DNA of 64,000 nt. Source: Cupriavidus consociatus. GTDB lineage: Bacteria > Pseudomonadota > Gammaproteobacteria > Burkholderiales > Burkholderiaceae. The translations under genes were made by a program, and so were the position numbers. A model generated the notes under the pieces. It worked only from the letters and a program-made list of their open reading frames with translations. It made no database searches and had not been told where the DNA came from. The stretch lies in NCBI RefSeq assembly GCF_017814975.1, contig NZ_JAGIQA010000023.1:1-64000 (forward strand), written 5' to 3'. Below, in pieces: positions 16,881-26,127 of the stretch; position 1 is the first letter of the stretch, and the number at the start of each line of letters is the position of its first letter.

Positions 16881-17537
16881 TCAGTGAATGAACAACACCG
16901 CCAGCACCAGCGGCACCACCAGCCCCAGGCCGACCAGCGGCCAGGTCGCCAGGCGTCCGCCCGCGTGCAGCTTGAGCAGGAACAGGCCGGTGACGCTGAA
17001 GACCAGGCATGCGAATGCGAACAGATCCAGAAACAGGCTCCATGCCTGGCCGGTGTTGCGGCCCTTGTGCAGGTCGTTCAGGTAGGAGATCGCGCCGCGC
17101 GTGGTCTTCTCGTACTGGGCCTCGCCGCTGTCGAGCTCCAGGCTGACCCAGGCATCTCCGCCCGGGCGCGGCAGCGCCACGTAGATCTCGTCGGCCGACC
17201 ATTCGGCCTCGCGTCCGCTGGCATCGACATCGAGCGCCTGTGCCAGCCATGCGGCCAGCGCTTCGGGCACCGGCGCCTTGCGCTCGCGGGACTTGCCTGT
17301 GGCGGCGGACTCCTGTTCACGCAGCGTGTCGAGCAGCGCGGCGGGCGCCGTGGCGTGGCGCGTCTCGACCGCGGGCTTTGCCTCGATCTGTGATGCGTGG
17401 TTAAGCGTGAAACCGGTCACGGCAAACAGCATCATCCCGATCAGGCAGATCGCGGAACTGATCCAGTGCCACTGGTGAAGGTGCTTGAGCCAGAACGCGC
17501 GGCGCTGCTGGCCGGAAGCTGGCTGGGATTCGGTCAT
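16881..17537 (-). CDS. PepSY-associated transmembrane protein
   Basis: A 218-residue membrane protein. HLHQWHWISSAICLIGMMLFAVTGFTLNH (about residues 19-47) is the histidine-rich first helix of PepSY-associated proteins. A periplasmic PepSY-like domain (about 95-145, with a GEAQYEKTTRGAISYLNDLHKG ending) follows, and then two helices at about 155-176 and 190-215. The histidines in the helices could ligate heme. The start is uncertain: ATG 17537 gives a normal N-terminus, but in-frame ATGs at 17642 and 17648 would add about 35 residues, and none has a good ribosome site. It is the first gene of the flavoprotein operon, 137 bases downstream of a Fur-box-like site. Confidence 0.82.
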   Translation of the reverse strand: MTESQPASGQQRRAFWLKHLHQWHWISSAICLIGMMLFAVTGFTLNHASQIEAKPAVETRHATAPAALLDTLREQESAATGKSRERKAPVPEALAAWLAQALDVDASGREAEWSADEIYVALPRPGGDAWVSLELDSGEAQYEKTTRGAISYLNDLHKGRNTGQAWSLFLDLFAFACLVFSVTGLFLLKLHAGGRLATWPLVGLGLVVPLVLAVLFIH

Positions 17538-17673
17538 TGCGGTGGTAGGCGGCTGGCCCCGGTCGGGCCGGCGGCCGGCCCTGCTGGGAATCCTGGGAAG
17601 CTGGAGCGCCGTCCCGCGCATCGGACGCGGAAGTTGTGCCATTGTCATCACAATGACCGACGCAGGAGAGAAG

Positions 17674-17692
17674 GATAATCGTTCGCATTTGA
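17674..17692 (-). promoter_or_regulatory. Fur-box-like operator upstream of the PepSY/ApbE operon
   Basis: GATAATCGTTCGCATTTGA matches 11 of 19 positions of the Fur consensus, with the complete GATAAT and CATT blocks. A perfect 6-2-6 palindrome, CGCATT-TG-AATGCG, overlaps it at 17684-17697. It lies 137 bases upstream of the first gene of a cluster whose composition already suggests iron reduction. The convergence of site and gene content makes it more credible than the match score alone. Confidence 0.6.
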
Positions 17693-17826
17693 ATGCGCAA
17701 ACGGTTCCGTGGCGCTCCAGGTTACGGCGCATTACAAGGGTCAAGCTGCGGCCGCTGGTGTGCGCGCCGCTGCACGGATGCGCCCCTCCGATCGCTCCGA
17801 TCGCTCCGGCCGCTGGCGCAGCGGCG

Positions 17827-19050
17827 CTACAGCCACACGCCTGCCAGCCACCCCGCCACGCCGCTGGCCAGCACCACCAGCCAGGGCGGCAGCTTCCACA
17901 CCATCAGCGCCGCCAGCGCCAGCGCGACCAGCACGATATCGAGCGGCCCGCGCACCGCGCTGACCCACACCGGCTGCCACAGCGCCGCCAGCAGCAGCCC
18001 GACCACGGCTGCGTTGACACCGGCCAGCGCGGCCTGCGCCCGGCGGTTGCGGCGCAGGCTTTCCCAGTAAGGCAGCGTGCCGGCCACCAGCAGCGCGCCG
18101 GGCAGGAAAATTGCCACCGTGCCCAGCAGCCCACCGGCCCAGCCGGCCGGAGGCACCTGGGACGAGGCGCCCAGGAAGGCGGCAAAGGTAAACAGCGGGC
18201 CGGGCATGGCCTGGGCCACGCCATAGCCGGCGAGGAAGGTTTCCTTGCCGACCCAGCCGGGCGCCACCACTTCGGCGTCCAGCAGCGGCAGCACCACGTG
18301 GCCGCCGCCGAAGACCAGCGCCCCGGCTCGGTAGAAGGCGTCGAACAGGCGCATGGAAGGATCGGCGCTCAGTTGCGCCAGCACCGGCAGACCAGCCAGC
18401 AGCAAGGCGAACGCCACCAGCAGCAGCGCGCCGGCACGATGGCTGACCGGCAGCCCGAGCGGCTCATGCGTGCCAGCCAGCGCCGGCCGCAGCAGCAAGG
18501 TGCCGGCCAGCGCCGCAACGCCCATCACCGCCACCTGCGTCCACGACCCCGGCAGAGCCAGCACCGCGACTGTGGCAGCAACCATGATGGCAATGCGCAC
18601 CGGACCACGGCACAGCGTGCGCGCCATGCCCCACACCGCCTGCGCCACCACTGCCACCGCGACCAGCTTGAGCCCGTGCAGCACCCCGGGTGCCGCCACC
18701 ATGCCGTAGTGGGAGACACCCAGGGCGAACAGGATCATCAGCAATGCCGACGGCAGCGTGAAACCCAGCCATGCGGCGAGCGCACCGGCGTACCCTGCGC
18801 GCGCGAGTCCCAGCGCGATCCCGGTCTGGCTGCTGGCGGGGCCGGGCAGGCACTGGCACAGCGCGACCACGTCGGCATAGGCGGCCTCGCTCAGCCATTG
18901 CCGGCGCCGCACCAGTTCCTCGCGGAAGAATGCCAGGTGCGCGACGGGCCCGCCGAACGAAGTCAGCCCCAGCCGCAGGAACGTGAGAAATACGGCAAGC
19001 GGGCCGTCATGGCGGCGGCTGTCTTCGGAGGGACTTGGCAAGGTGGCCAT
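17827..19050 (-). CDS. chrA: Chromate efflux transporter ChrA
   Basis: A 407-residue two-domain CHR antiporter that expels chromate. Two homologous halves are visible: [27 protein letters not shown] at about residues 21-47, with [13 protein letters not shown], and the repeat [19 protein letters not shown] with [15 protein letters not shown] in the second half. Around ten to twelve membrane segments are apparent. ATG 19050 is preferred over a TTG further upstream. No chrB-type regulator is adjacent. Its stop is 290 bases from the PepSY start on the same strand; a long gap holding the Fur-like site separates them, so they are separate units. Confidence 0.92.
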   Translation of the reverse strand: MATLPSPSEDSRRHDGPLAVFLTFLRLGLTSFGGPVAHLAFFREELVRRRQWLSEAAYADVVALCQCLPGPASSQTGIALGLARAGYAGALAAWLGFTLPSALLMILFALGVSHYGMVAAPGVLHGLKLVAVAVVAQAVWGMARTLCRGPVRIAIMVAATVAVLALPGSWTQVAVMGVAALAGTLLLRPALAGTHEPLGLPVSHRAGALLLVAFALLLAGLPVLAQLSADPSMRLFDAFYRAGALVFGGGHVVLPLLDAEVVAPGWVGKETFLAGYGVAQAMPGPLFTFAAFLGASSQVPPAGWAGGLLGTVAIFLPGALLVAGTLPYWESLRRNRRAQAALAGVNAAVVGLLLAALWQPVWVSAVRGPLDIVLVALALAALMVWKLPPWLVVLASGVAGWLAGVWL

Positions 19051-19385
19051 ACGTGTGTGCGACAGGCGTGAGGAGGGTTGCGTCGGTACAACGCGCAGTC
19101 TGCCCGATTTCAACGGTCAACGGCGTGACAGGAGTCGCCGGAATCACGTCCCGTACGCCAACGGCAGCCGTGAGGGACCGCTGCATCACTTTAGTTTCGG
19201 AGTTGTTAGAACCAATCAACCATATGCCCAGCATGGGCGGTATTACCCCAATCAAGTTAGTTTCCCGCCCCGCCGTTAGCCCGCAGACGCACACGCATGC
19301 CCGACAGGCGTCAGCCATGAATGACGCCGCAGATTGCGTGTCACCGATGTGCAATGCGCAATGCGCTGAAGGAGGAATGGAAAGC
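19051..19385. other. 335-base intergenic region between chrA and the chemoreceptor gene
   Basis: This divergent region holds the promoters of chrA (minus) and the chemoreceptor (plus). The only element I can support is the sigma-28-like promoter at 19252-19279. A GGAGGA ribosome site is at 19371-19376. No open frame with coding character is seen. Confidence 0.5.
19252..19279 (+). promoter_or_regulatory. Sigma-28 (FliA)-like promoter
   Basis: TCAAGTT at 19252-19258 and GCCGTTAG at 19272-19279 are separated by 13 bases. They correspond to the flagellar -35 and -10 elements (TAAAGTTT and GCCGATAA), with a spacer slightly longer than in E. coli. The transcript would have a leader of about 100 bases before the chemoreceptor start. 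The PilZ gene at 45263-46030 has the same arrangement. Confidence 0.55.
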
Positions 19386-20942
19386 ATGCTGGACAAACTG
19401 AGCCTGAAGAAAAAACTGCTGCTGCCGCTGGTGCTGAGCTGGGTCTGCCTGCTCGGCATCACGCTGTGGAACGCCTGGCACATACGCACGCTGCGCATGG
19501 ATGAGCGCCGGCTCGACCTGGCTCACGTCACCGACACCGCGGTCTCGGTGGTGGCCGAGTACGAGGCGCTGGCCAGGGCGGGCAAGCTGCCGGCCGACGA
19601 GGCGAAGCAGCAGGCCATCGAGCGCGTGCGCGCCATGCGCTTCGGCGCCGACGGCTACTTCACGCTGATGCGTTCCGACACCGTGGTGCTGATGCACCCG
19701 TTCAAGCCGGAGATGAACGGTAAGGCGATGGAGGGGATGAAGGACCCCAACGGCGTCTACCTGTTCCGCGACATCGCCACGATCGGCAAGGGCGCCGGCA
19801 AGGGCTTCGTCGAATACCAGTGGCCCAAGCCGGGCGCCGAGGCGCCGCAGCCGAAGCTGAGCTACGTGGCCAACTTCCGCCCGTGGGACTGGAACTTTAT
19901 CGCCGGGCTGTACCTGGATGACATCGAAGCGGCCTTCCGCGCCGAGCTGTGGAAGGCGCTGGGCCTGCTGCTGGCGGTCGGCGCGCTGATGTCGCTGGTG
20001 ATGGTGCGCGTCTCCGCCAGCCTGCACCGCCAGCTCGGCGGCGAGCCGGCCGCCACCGCGCAGATCGCCGGCCGCATTGCCGAGGGCGACCTCGCCGGCC
20101 ATGTCGAAGTGCGCCCGGGCGACGAGCACAGCGTGCTGTTCGCGATGCAGCGCATGCAGGCGCGCCTGACCGGCGCGATCGGCAGCATCCGCGGCTCGGC
20201 CGATGCAATCGCCGGCGCCGCCAAGCAGATCGCCGCGGGCAACGCCGACCTGTCGCGCCGCAGCGAAGAGCAGGCCGCCTCGCTGCAGGAAACCGCCGCG
20301 AGCATGGAGCAGCTCACCAGCACCGTGCGCCAGAGCGCCGACAACGCGCGCCAGGCCAGCCGCCTGGCCGAGGGGGCTTCGGACATCGCCGTGCGCGGCG
20401 GCACCATCGTCAACCAGGTGGTCGGCACCATGGGCGAGATCAAGCAGGCTTCGGGCAAGGTGGTTGACATCATCGGCGTGATCGAGGGCATCGCCTTCCA
20501 GACCAACATCCTGGCGCTGAACGCCGCGGTGGAAGCCGCGCGCGCCGGCGAACAGGGCCGTGGCTTCGCCGTGGTGGCCGGCGAGGTGCGCACGCTGGCG
20601 CAGCGCAGCGCCACCGCCGCCAAGGAAATCAAGGCGCTGATCGGCGACTCGGCGCAGCGCGTGGAAGACGGCGCGGTGCTGGTGGAAAACGCCGGCAAGG
20701 CGATGGACGAGATCGTGGAAGCGGTCAAGCGCGTCACCGACCTGATGGGCGAGATGCGGGCGGCCACCGAAGAGCAGACCGGCGGCATCGAGCAGGTCAA
20801 CCAGGCGGTGTCGCAGATGGACCAGATGGCGCAGCAGAACGCGGCATTGGTGGAAGAGGCGGCCGCCGCGGCGGCGTCGCTGGAGGACCAGGCCGACATG
20901 CTGCACCAGGCCGTCGGCCAGTTCCGGCTGGCGCGCGCCTGA
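19386..20942 (+). CDS. Methyl-accepting chemotaxis protein with single Cache sensor domain
   Basis: A 518-residue inner-membrane chemoreceptor. TM1 is at about 10-30. The periplasmic sCache_2 domain spans about 35-185 ([24 protein letters not shown] and [13 protein letters not shown] are typical), TM2 about 190-208, HAMP to about 260, and the signalling coiled coil follows, with the conserved tip [33 protein letters not shown]. There is no CheR-binding pentapeptide at the C-terminus. Of two adjacent ATGs (19377, 19386) the second is chosen because the GGAGGA site directly abuts the first. Such Cache domains often bind small carboxylates. Confidence 0.93.
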   Translation: MLDKLSLKKKLLLPLVLSWVCLLGITLWNAWHIRTLRMDERRLDLAHVTDTAVSVVAEYEALARAGKLPADEAKQQAIERVRAMRFGADGYFTLMRSDTVVLMHPFKPEMNGKAMEGMKDPNGVYLFRDIATIGKGAGKGFVEYQWPKPGAEAPQPKLSYVANFRPWDWNFIAGLYLDDIEAAFRAELWKALGLLLAVGALMSLVMVRVSASLHRQLGGEPAATAQIAGRIAEGDLAGHVEVRPGDEHSVLFAMQRMQARLTGAIGSIRGSADAIAGAAKQIAAGNADLSRRSEEQAASLQETAASMEQLTSTVRQSADNARQASRLAEGASDIAVRGGTIVNQVVGTMGEIKQASGKVVDIIGVIEGIAFQTNILALNAAVEAARAGEQGRGFAVVAGEVRTLAQRSATAAKEIKALIGDSAQRVEDGAVLVENAGKAMDEIVEAVKRVTDLMGEMRAATEEQTGGIEQVNQAVSQMDQMAQQNAALVEEAAAAAASLEDQADMLHQAVGQFRLARA

Positions 20943-21063
20943 CCCCGGCGGCGCGGTCACGTCAGCGTCATACGTTGCCGCCGGCTGCGTGTATCATGAA
21001 GCGCAGCTTGCTGCACCATGCAGCCGGCCCCCATCCTAAGCAGTCCACTACCGGGAGCGCACC

Positions 21064-21315
21064 ATGATGGCATTCATCGGCACCGTGTTCGTTGGCCTAA
21101 TCGTCGGACTGATCGCGCGGGCGGTGAAGCCCGGCGACGACAAGATGGGTTGGATCATGACCATCATCCTCGGCGTGCTCGGCTCGGTGGTGGCCGGCTA
21201 CGTCGGCCGCGCGATGGGCTGGTACCAGCCAGGCGAACCGGCTGGCTGGTTCGCCTCGGTGATCGGCGCAATCGTTCTGCTGGTGATCTACGGCATGGTC
21301 CGCCGCAAGGGCTGA
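21064..21315 (+). CDS. GlsB/YeaQ/YmgE family stress-response membrane protein
   Basis: An 83-residue, three-helix membrane protein with the glycine-rich pattern of the family: FVGLIVGLIARAVKPGDDKMGWIMTIILGVLGSVVAGYVG, then a WFASVIGAIVLLVIYG helix. Family members are Asp23/GlsB-type or transglycosylase-associated proteins of unclear role, often induced by stress. A GGGAGCGC ribosome site precedes ATG 21064. Its last 28 bases overlap tail to tail with the 3' end of the class A penicillin-binding protein gene on the other strand. Confidence 0.85.
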   Translation: MMAFIGTVFVGLIVGLIARAVKPGDDKMGWIMTIILGVLGSVVAGYVGRAMGWYQPGEPAGWFASVIGAIVLLVIYGMVRRKG

Positions 21316-24300
21316 CTGGCCTTGCGCACGATGGCATCGTTGGCATCGGCCAGGCTCGGCGCCTCGGGCTTGGCCGGCGCAGGCGCGGGCTGAGCCACCG
21401 CGTCCGCGCGGGGCGGCGCCTCCAGCCCTTGCGCCAGCGTGGCGCCCGGCACGGCTTCGGCCGGTGCTGCCATGGTCGGCATGCGCGGCGTGCGCAGGCC
21501 CGGCGCGGCATCGCGGCAGCGCAGCAGCGCGCGGTCGCCGCCCGGCGCCATTGCCGACACCTGTGGCGCAATCGCGCGCAGCACCCGCACCGCCAGCGCG
21601 CTGGTAAAGCTGTAGCGCACCGCGTACGGTTCGCGCACGTTGACCACCACGGTGCCGAAGAAACGCTCGCCCAGCGTGAAGACGAAAGTCGCCGAGCGGT
21701 TCACCGAGCGTGACGAGATCAGCCGCCCGCCCGGCCCGTACACCTGGAAGCGCTGGTCGCCGGTGCCGGTCTTGCCCGCCACCGTCAGCGTCGCGCCGTC
21801 GCGGCCCGGCACCGTGAAGGCGCCGCGGATCGACTTGGCGGTGCCGCGTTCCACCACGTCCAGCATCGAACGCCGCGCCAGCTCGGCCACCTCGGCCGGC
21901 AACACGCGCTTGCCCGGCCCCGGCTGCAGCACGTAGCGCGTGGCGTATGGCGTGCCGTCGGCAAAGGCCAGGCTGCGCACCGCGGCGCTCTGCGTGACCA
22001 CGCCACCGGCCAGCAGGATGCCGGCCAGTTCTGCCAGCGCCGCCGGACGGTCGCCCGCCGCGCCGATCGCGCTGGCGTACGACGGCGTCAGCGAATCGAA
22101 TGGATAGCCCACCCGCTGCCAGCGCCTGGCGATGCGGGTGAAGGCGTCCTGTTCCAGCAGCGTGCGGATGCGGTTGTCCTGGCCCGCCTTGCTGCGCGTC
22201 TTGAACAGCCACTTGTAGACTTCCTGGCGCTCCGCCGTGCTGGCGCGCAGCAGTTCCGTCAGCGTGGCGTCGGGGTGCTGGTCCAGGTACTCCACCATCC
22301 ACAGTTCCAGCGGATGCACCCGTGACAGGTAGCCGCGGTCGTTCAGGTTGAACTTGTCCTTGCCGTACTTGCGGTACAGCGCCGGCAGGTCTTCCTTGGC
22401 TAGCTGCTTGTCGCCCAGGCGCGCGCGCATGATGCGGATATAGCTGTCCTCATCCAGGTACGGACGCGCGCTCAGCAGGGTCACCGACATGCGCACTGCA
22501 TTGATGTGCGGGATGGTCATGCGCACGCGGCCCAGCAGCGTGTCCAGCCGCTGACCGGAGGTCTTGCCACGGTAGCGCTGGTAGAAGCTGACCATGTAGG
22601 CGCTGCCTTCCTGGTCGGCGAAGCGCTCCAGGTACTCGCGCCGGCCCGGGGCATAGCGGTCCTCGAACAGGTCGCCGATGTCCGGATTGGCGTGGAAGGT
22701 CTCGTAGCGCACGATGTCGCGCATCATGCGGATAAAGACCAGGTTGACTGAATGCTGGAACGCGATGCGCACCGTCATGTTGCGCTCGCCCGCCTCGCGC
22801 TCGAAGTTGGTGAAGCTCTGCAGCCCGCCGCCGGTGTAGAAGCCTTCGCCGGCGCTGCCGGAGTACTTGCGCTCCATCGCGGCCTCGAGCATCGCCATCA
22901 GTTCGCGCTCCTCTGGCTTCTTCGCCTTGGACAGGTAATCCACCGCCCAGTGGGCCAGCGCATCCTGCCGTGCCAGCCGCACCGCGGCCAACTCCGCGCG
23001 GCCCATGCCGGCGTACTGCGCATGCAGCTCGCTGATGATTTCCAGGTAGGTCACCAGCGTGCGCAGCTTGGCCGTCGAACCGAGGTTCAGCCGCGCGCCG
23101 CTGTTGATGTCGAACGGCTGGTCGATGTTGTCGGCCTGCACCCGTACCACGCTGGCGTTGCCGACACGCTCGAACAGCGTGAAGCTGGTCATCAGCTTCG
23201 ACGGGTCGTCGTTGTCGCGCAGCAGGTTGTGGCCGTACAGGCCCATGGCGCGCGCATCGGCCTTGTTGTTCACGCGCTGCAGCGTCTCGGTGACGATGCG
23301 CTGCGCTTCGCGGTTGATGGTGCTGTCGACCGTCAGGTCGAGCCGGTCCATGTCGTAGCGGCTTTCCACCCCGGTCAGGCGCGTGACATCGGCGCGCACG
23401 CGGTTGACGGCCTTGCGCGTGACGAATGGCTCCTGCGGCCCGCGCTGCGGCGGCGCGGCCTTGTCCAGCGGCTGCGCCAGCGCCGCGTCGCGCAGCTCGG
23501 CGGTGATGACGCTGTTGGCGGCCAGCAGGCGCAGGTAGCTGGCCGTCAGCGCATCCAGGTTGGTGTCGTCGCGGCGCAAATGGTAAGACGGACGGCGCTG
23601 CGAGATGATCAGCGACAGGGCTCGCTTGAAGACCTGCGCCTGGCGCGGCTCGGGCGCGCGCTGGTCCATTTCCTTGAGCAGCCGGTTGACCTCGCCGAAG
23701 TCCTCGCCGTACCACACCCACAGCGCGTCGCCGATGCCGTTGATCTCGCCGAACCCCTCGCGCGCCGACAGCGGCACGGTGTTGAGGTAGTCGACCACGA
23801 TGCGTTCGCGCGCGCGCTGCGTGTCGGGCCCGTCCAGGTAGGCGCGCAGCGACGCCGACGCCATCTGCCGGAATTTCTCGGGGATCGACGCGGTGCGACC
23901 CTCGGGAGAGTGGCGGTACTTCTCGATCTGCGTGGCCAGCGTGCTGCCGCCGGGTGCGTCGTGCGATCGGTCGGCCAGCCGGATGAACTGGTCGAGCACC
24001 GCGCGCGACAACCGGCGCCAGTCAAGCGCCGGATTCATGTTGGGGTATTCGGGGTTGAGCAGGCCCTGGTTCTCGACGTACAGCAGCGCGCTGACCAGCA
24101 GCGGCGGCACCGTGGCGAAATCGGGATACTGGCGCTGCGGATAGCGCTCGAACGCCAGCGTCAGCCCGTTGCAGTCGCGCAGCAGGATGCCGGCCTGGTT
24201 CTTCTCGCGGTAAGGCGCGAACAAGCCCTGATCCATCAGCCTGACCATGTCGGGCGACATGCGCGCCTGTTCGGCGGGAACGTAGCCGCGCTGCTGCAGC

Positions 24301-24581
24301 CGCTGCGCGAACTGCGGCAGCAGTCCGTAGCCCATGCGTGCATCATACGGACCGGAATGCGGGAAGCGGATGCTGTCGCTGGCGCCAGGCTGGATCTCGA
24401 AGGTCAGCCGCTGGCCGAGTTCGCCGATGAGCCGCGACTGCCAGTGCGAATTGCGCACTTCGCTCGCGACAAAGCTATACACGACGTAGACGCCCCCGGT
24501 GAGGGCGACCGCCAAGCCAGCGAAAATCCAGCCACGACGCGACACGTTTGGGCTTCCCTGTTTGGCCGGCGTTGCGCGCAT
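21288..24581 (-). CDS. Large class A penicillin-binding protein (GT51 transglycosylase plus transpeptidase)
   Basis: A 1097-residue bifunctional peptidoglycan synthase with one N-terminal membrane helix (about 18-38). The GT51 domain has the catalytic glutamate E170 in YVENQGLLNPEYPN and the GGSTLATQIEKY motif at 211-222. The transpeptidase domain has S502-T-A-K505, S611-V-N613 and K937-T-G939. The wide gap between SxN and KTG (over 320 residues) and the Pro/Ala-rich tail (after about 1035) are unusual, making the protein longer than typical PBP1a/1b. Expected role: periplasmic glycan polymerisation and cross-linking. The 3' end overlaps glsB by 28 bases in convergent orientation. Confidence 0.85.
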   Translation of the reverse strand: MRATPAKQGSPNVSRRGWIFAGLAVALTGGVYVVYSFVASEVRNSHWQSRLIGELGQRLTFEIQPGASDSIRFPHSGPYDARMGYGLLPQFAQRLQQRGYVPAEQARMSPDMVRLMDQGLFAPYREKNQAGILLRDCNGLTLAFERYPQRQYPDFATVPPLLVSALLYVENQGLLNPEYPNMNPALDWRRLSRAVLDQFIRLADRSHDAPGGSTLATQIEKYRHSPEGRTASIPEKFRQMASASLRAYLDGPDTQRARERIVVDYLNTVPLSAREGFGEINGIGDALWVWYGEDFGEVNRLLKEMDQRAPEPRQAQVFKRALSLIISQRRPSYHLRRDDTNLDALTASYLRLLAANSVITAELRDAALAQPLDKAAPPQRGPQEPFVTRKAVNRVRADVTRLTGVESRYDMDRLDLTVDSTINREAQRIVTETLQRVNNKADARAMGLYGHNLLRDNDDPSKLMTSFTLFERVGNASVVRVQADNIDQPFDINSGARLNLGSTAKLRTLVTYLEIISELHAQYAGMGRAELAAVRLARQDALAHWAVDYLSKAKKPEERELMAMLEAAMERKYSGSAGEGFYTGGGLQSFTNFEREAGERNMTVRIAFQHSVNLVFIRMMRDIVRYETFHANPDIGDLFEDRYAPGRREYLERFADQEGSAYMVSFYQRYRGKTSGQRLDTLLGRVRMTIPHINAVRMSVTLLSARPYLDEDSYIRIMRARLGDKQLAKEDLPALYRKYGKDKFNLNDRGYLSRVHPLELWMVEYLDQHPDATLTELLRASTAERQEVYKWLFKTRSKAGQDNRIRTLLEQDAFTRIARRWQRVGYPFDSLTPSYASAIGAAGDRPAALAELAGILLAGGVVTQSAAVRSLAFADGTPYATRYVLQPGPGKRVLPAEVAELARRSMLDVVERGTAKSIRGAFTVPGRDGATLTVAGKTGTGDQRFQVYGPGGRLISSRSVNRSATFVFTLGERFFGTVVVNVREPYAVRYSFTSALAVRVLRAIAPQVSAMAPGGDRALLRCRDAAPGLRTPRMPTMAAPAEAVPGATLAQGLEAPPRADAVAQPAPAPAKPEAPSLADANDAIVRKASQPLRRTMP

Positions 24582-24617
24582 CGGAATCCGCGCACCAGCT
24601 CGAAGCGCAATGTTCTC

Positions 24618-24642
24618 GCGGCACGCGCATAGCGCGTGCCGC
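24618..24642. repeat. Perfect hairpin in the leader of the PBP gene
   Basis: GCGGCACGCGC pairs perfectly with GCGCGTGCCGC around an ATA loop (11-bp stem), 37-61 bases upstream of the PBP start. No T-tract follows on either strand. It could be a terminator of the upstream aldo/keto reductase transcript, an mRNA leader structure or an operator. Confidence 0.4.
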
Positions 24643-24803
24643 CTGTCTTGATATTAGTAGGAGTCTGGCCGGCGTGCATCAACATGCGTGGAGTCGTCCC
24701 TTTATTGACCTCGCCGCGCATTGCGCCGTAGTTAACGCGCGTCATTCGGAGACGCGCTTGCGCCACATGCCGGCGTGCCCTGCACGGCCGGCGTGCGTCG
24801 TTG

Positions 24804-25838
24804 TCACGCCTTGTGCGCGCGTGCCACCGGCCTTCCCCCGAACGGGTAGCCCGGGTCGTTGTAGCCGTGGGTCGACGCATGGCCCGGCACGACCAGCGCA
24901 TCGATCATCGATTCTTCCTCGGGCATGATCGCGGCCCCGAGCGCACCGAAGTAGTCTTCGAACTGCGCCAGCGTGCGTGGCCCGGCGATGACCGACGAGA
25001 CGACGGGGTTGGCCAGCACCCACGCCGTGGCGAACTGCCCCGGCGTCAGGCCGCGCGCCTCGGCATGCGCCTTGAGTTGCTGCGCGATCACCAGCGATTC
25101 CTCGCGGAACTCGGTTTCCATCATGCGGCGGTCTGCGCGTCCGGCGCGCGTGCCCTGTCCCGGCACCTGGCCGGGCGCGTACTTGCCGGTCAGCACGCCG
25201 CGTGCCACCGGGCTGTAGGGCACCACGCCCAGGCCGTAGTGCTCGCAAGCCGGCAGGATTTCGACCTCTGGCACGCGGTTCAGCAGGTTGTAGTACGGCT
25301 GGCAGGCCACCGGGCGCGGCACGCCCAGTTCGCCGCACAGTCGCGCGATCTCGGCGATGCGCCAGCCGCGGAAGTTCGACACCGCCCAGTAGCGGATCTT
25401 GCCGCTGCGCACCAGGTCGCCCATCGCGCGGACCGCCTCTTCCAGGTTTTCGCCAGGATAGTCGCGGTGCAGGTAGAGAATGTCGATGTAGTCGGTCGCG
25501 AGCCGGTGCAGGCTGTCCTCGACCGCGCGCGCGATCCACACGCGCGAGTAGTGCGAATGGTTGGGGGCGGCCTGCATGGCGTTGCCGAGCTTGGTCGCCA
25601 GTACCCAGTCGTGGCGGTTGGCGGTCAGCAGCCGGCCGACCATCTGTTCCGACGCGCCCTTGGTGTAGACGTCGGCGGTATCGATGAAATTCACGCCGTG
25701 GTCACGCGCGCTGGCAACGATGCGCGCCGCCTCGGCTTCGTCGGTCTGGTCGGCAAACATCATGGTGCCCAGGCACAGCGCCGAGACGCGCAGGTTGCTG
25801 GCGCCGAGGCGGCGGTAGGGCATGGTGGTGTCTGGCAT
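24804..25838 (-). CDS. Aldo/keto reductase
   Basis: A 344-residue NADPH-dependent TIM-barrel oxidoreductase. The catalytic tetrad is complete: D53 and Y58 in FIDTADVY, K83 in VLATKLG, and H124 in ILYLHRDYP. SNFRGW and the SPVARGVLTGKY segment are typical of the YajO/YccK-like branch acting on aldehydes or ketones. The start at 25838 has a GGAGAA site and gives the normal N-terminus MPYRRLGASNLRVSALCLGT shortly after. It is monocistronic; the divergent neighbour is the flavin-dependent halogenase-like gene, 289 bases away. Confidence 0.9.
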   Translation of the reverse strand: MPDTTMPYRRLGASNLRVSALCLGTMMFADQTDEAEAARIVASARDHGVNFIDTADVYTKGASEQMVGRLLTANRHDWVLATKLGNAMQAAPNHSHYSRVWIARAVEDSLHRLATDYIDILYLHRDYPGENLEEAVRAMGDLVRSGKIRYWAVSNFRGWRIAEIARLCGELGVPRPVACQPYYNLLNRVPEVEILPACEHYGLGVVPYSPVARGVLTGKYAPGQVPGQGTRAGRADRRMMETEFREESLVIAQQLKAHAEARGLTPGQFATAWVLANPVVSSVIAGPRTLAQFEDYFGALGAAIMPEEESMIDALVVPGHASTHGYNDPGYPFGGRPVARAHKA

Positions 25839-26127
25839 GGGTTCTCCGGAAAGGTTGTGTGACCACGGTCCCACATTTTGCCGGGAGTTCGTCCAGCTTG
25901 CCGGCAAGCACACCGGCCGGCGGCATACAGCGCAATAAACGCGGGTGCCACGCTGCTTTTATTGCGTGCTTTGCTGGACCTTTGCTGCACGCCCGATTCC
26001 GCGCGACAGCGGCCTGAAATGGTTTCAAGATGTTGCTGGCACGCCAACTGGGCGCGTTTTGCCGCCATATTCTTGCGTTTGCCGGCGCCCTCCCGCCGGC
26101 CTGACCAGAAACAAGGATCGGACACCA

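Noticed and set aside
22752-24632. 626-codon plus-strand frame opposite the PBP gene
   Set aside because: Antisense shadow: composition is His/Gln/Arg-rich with no recognisable fold, while the minus strand carries all PBP motifs.
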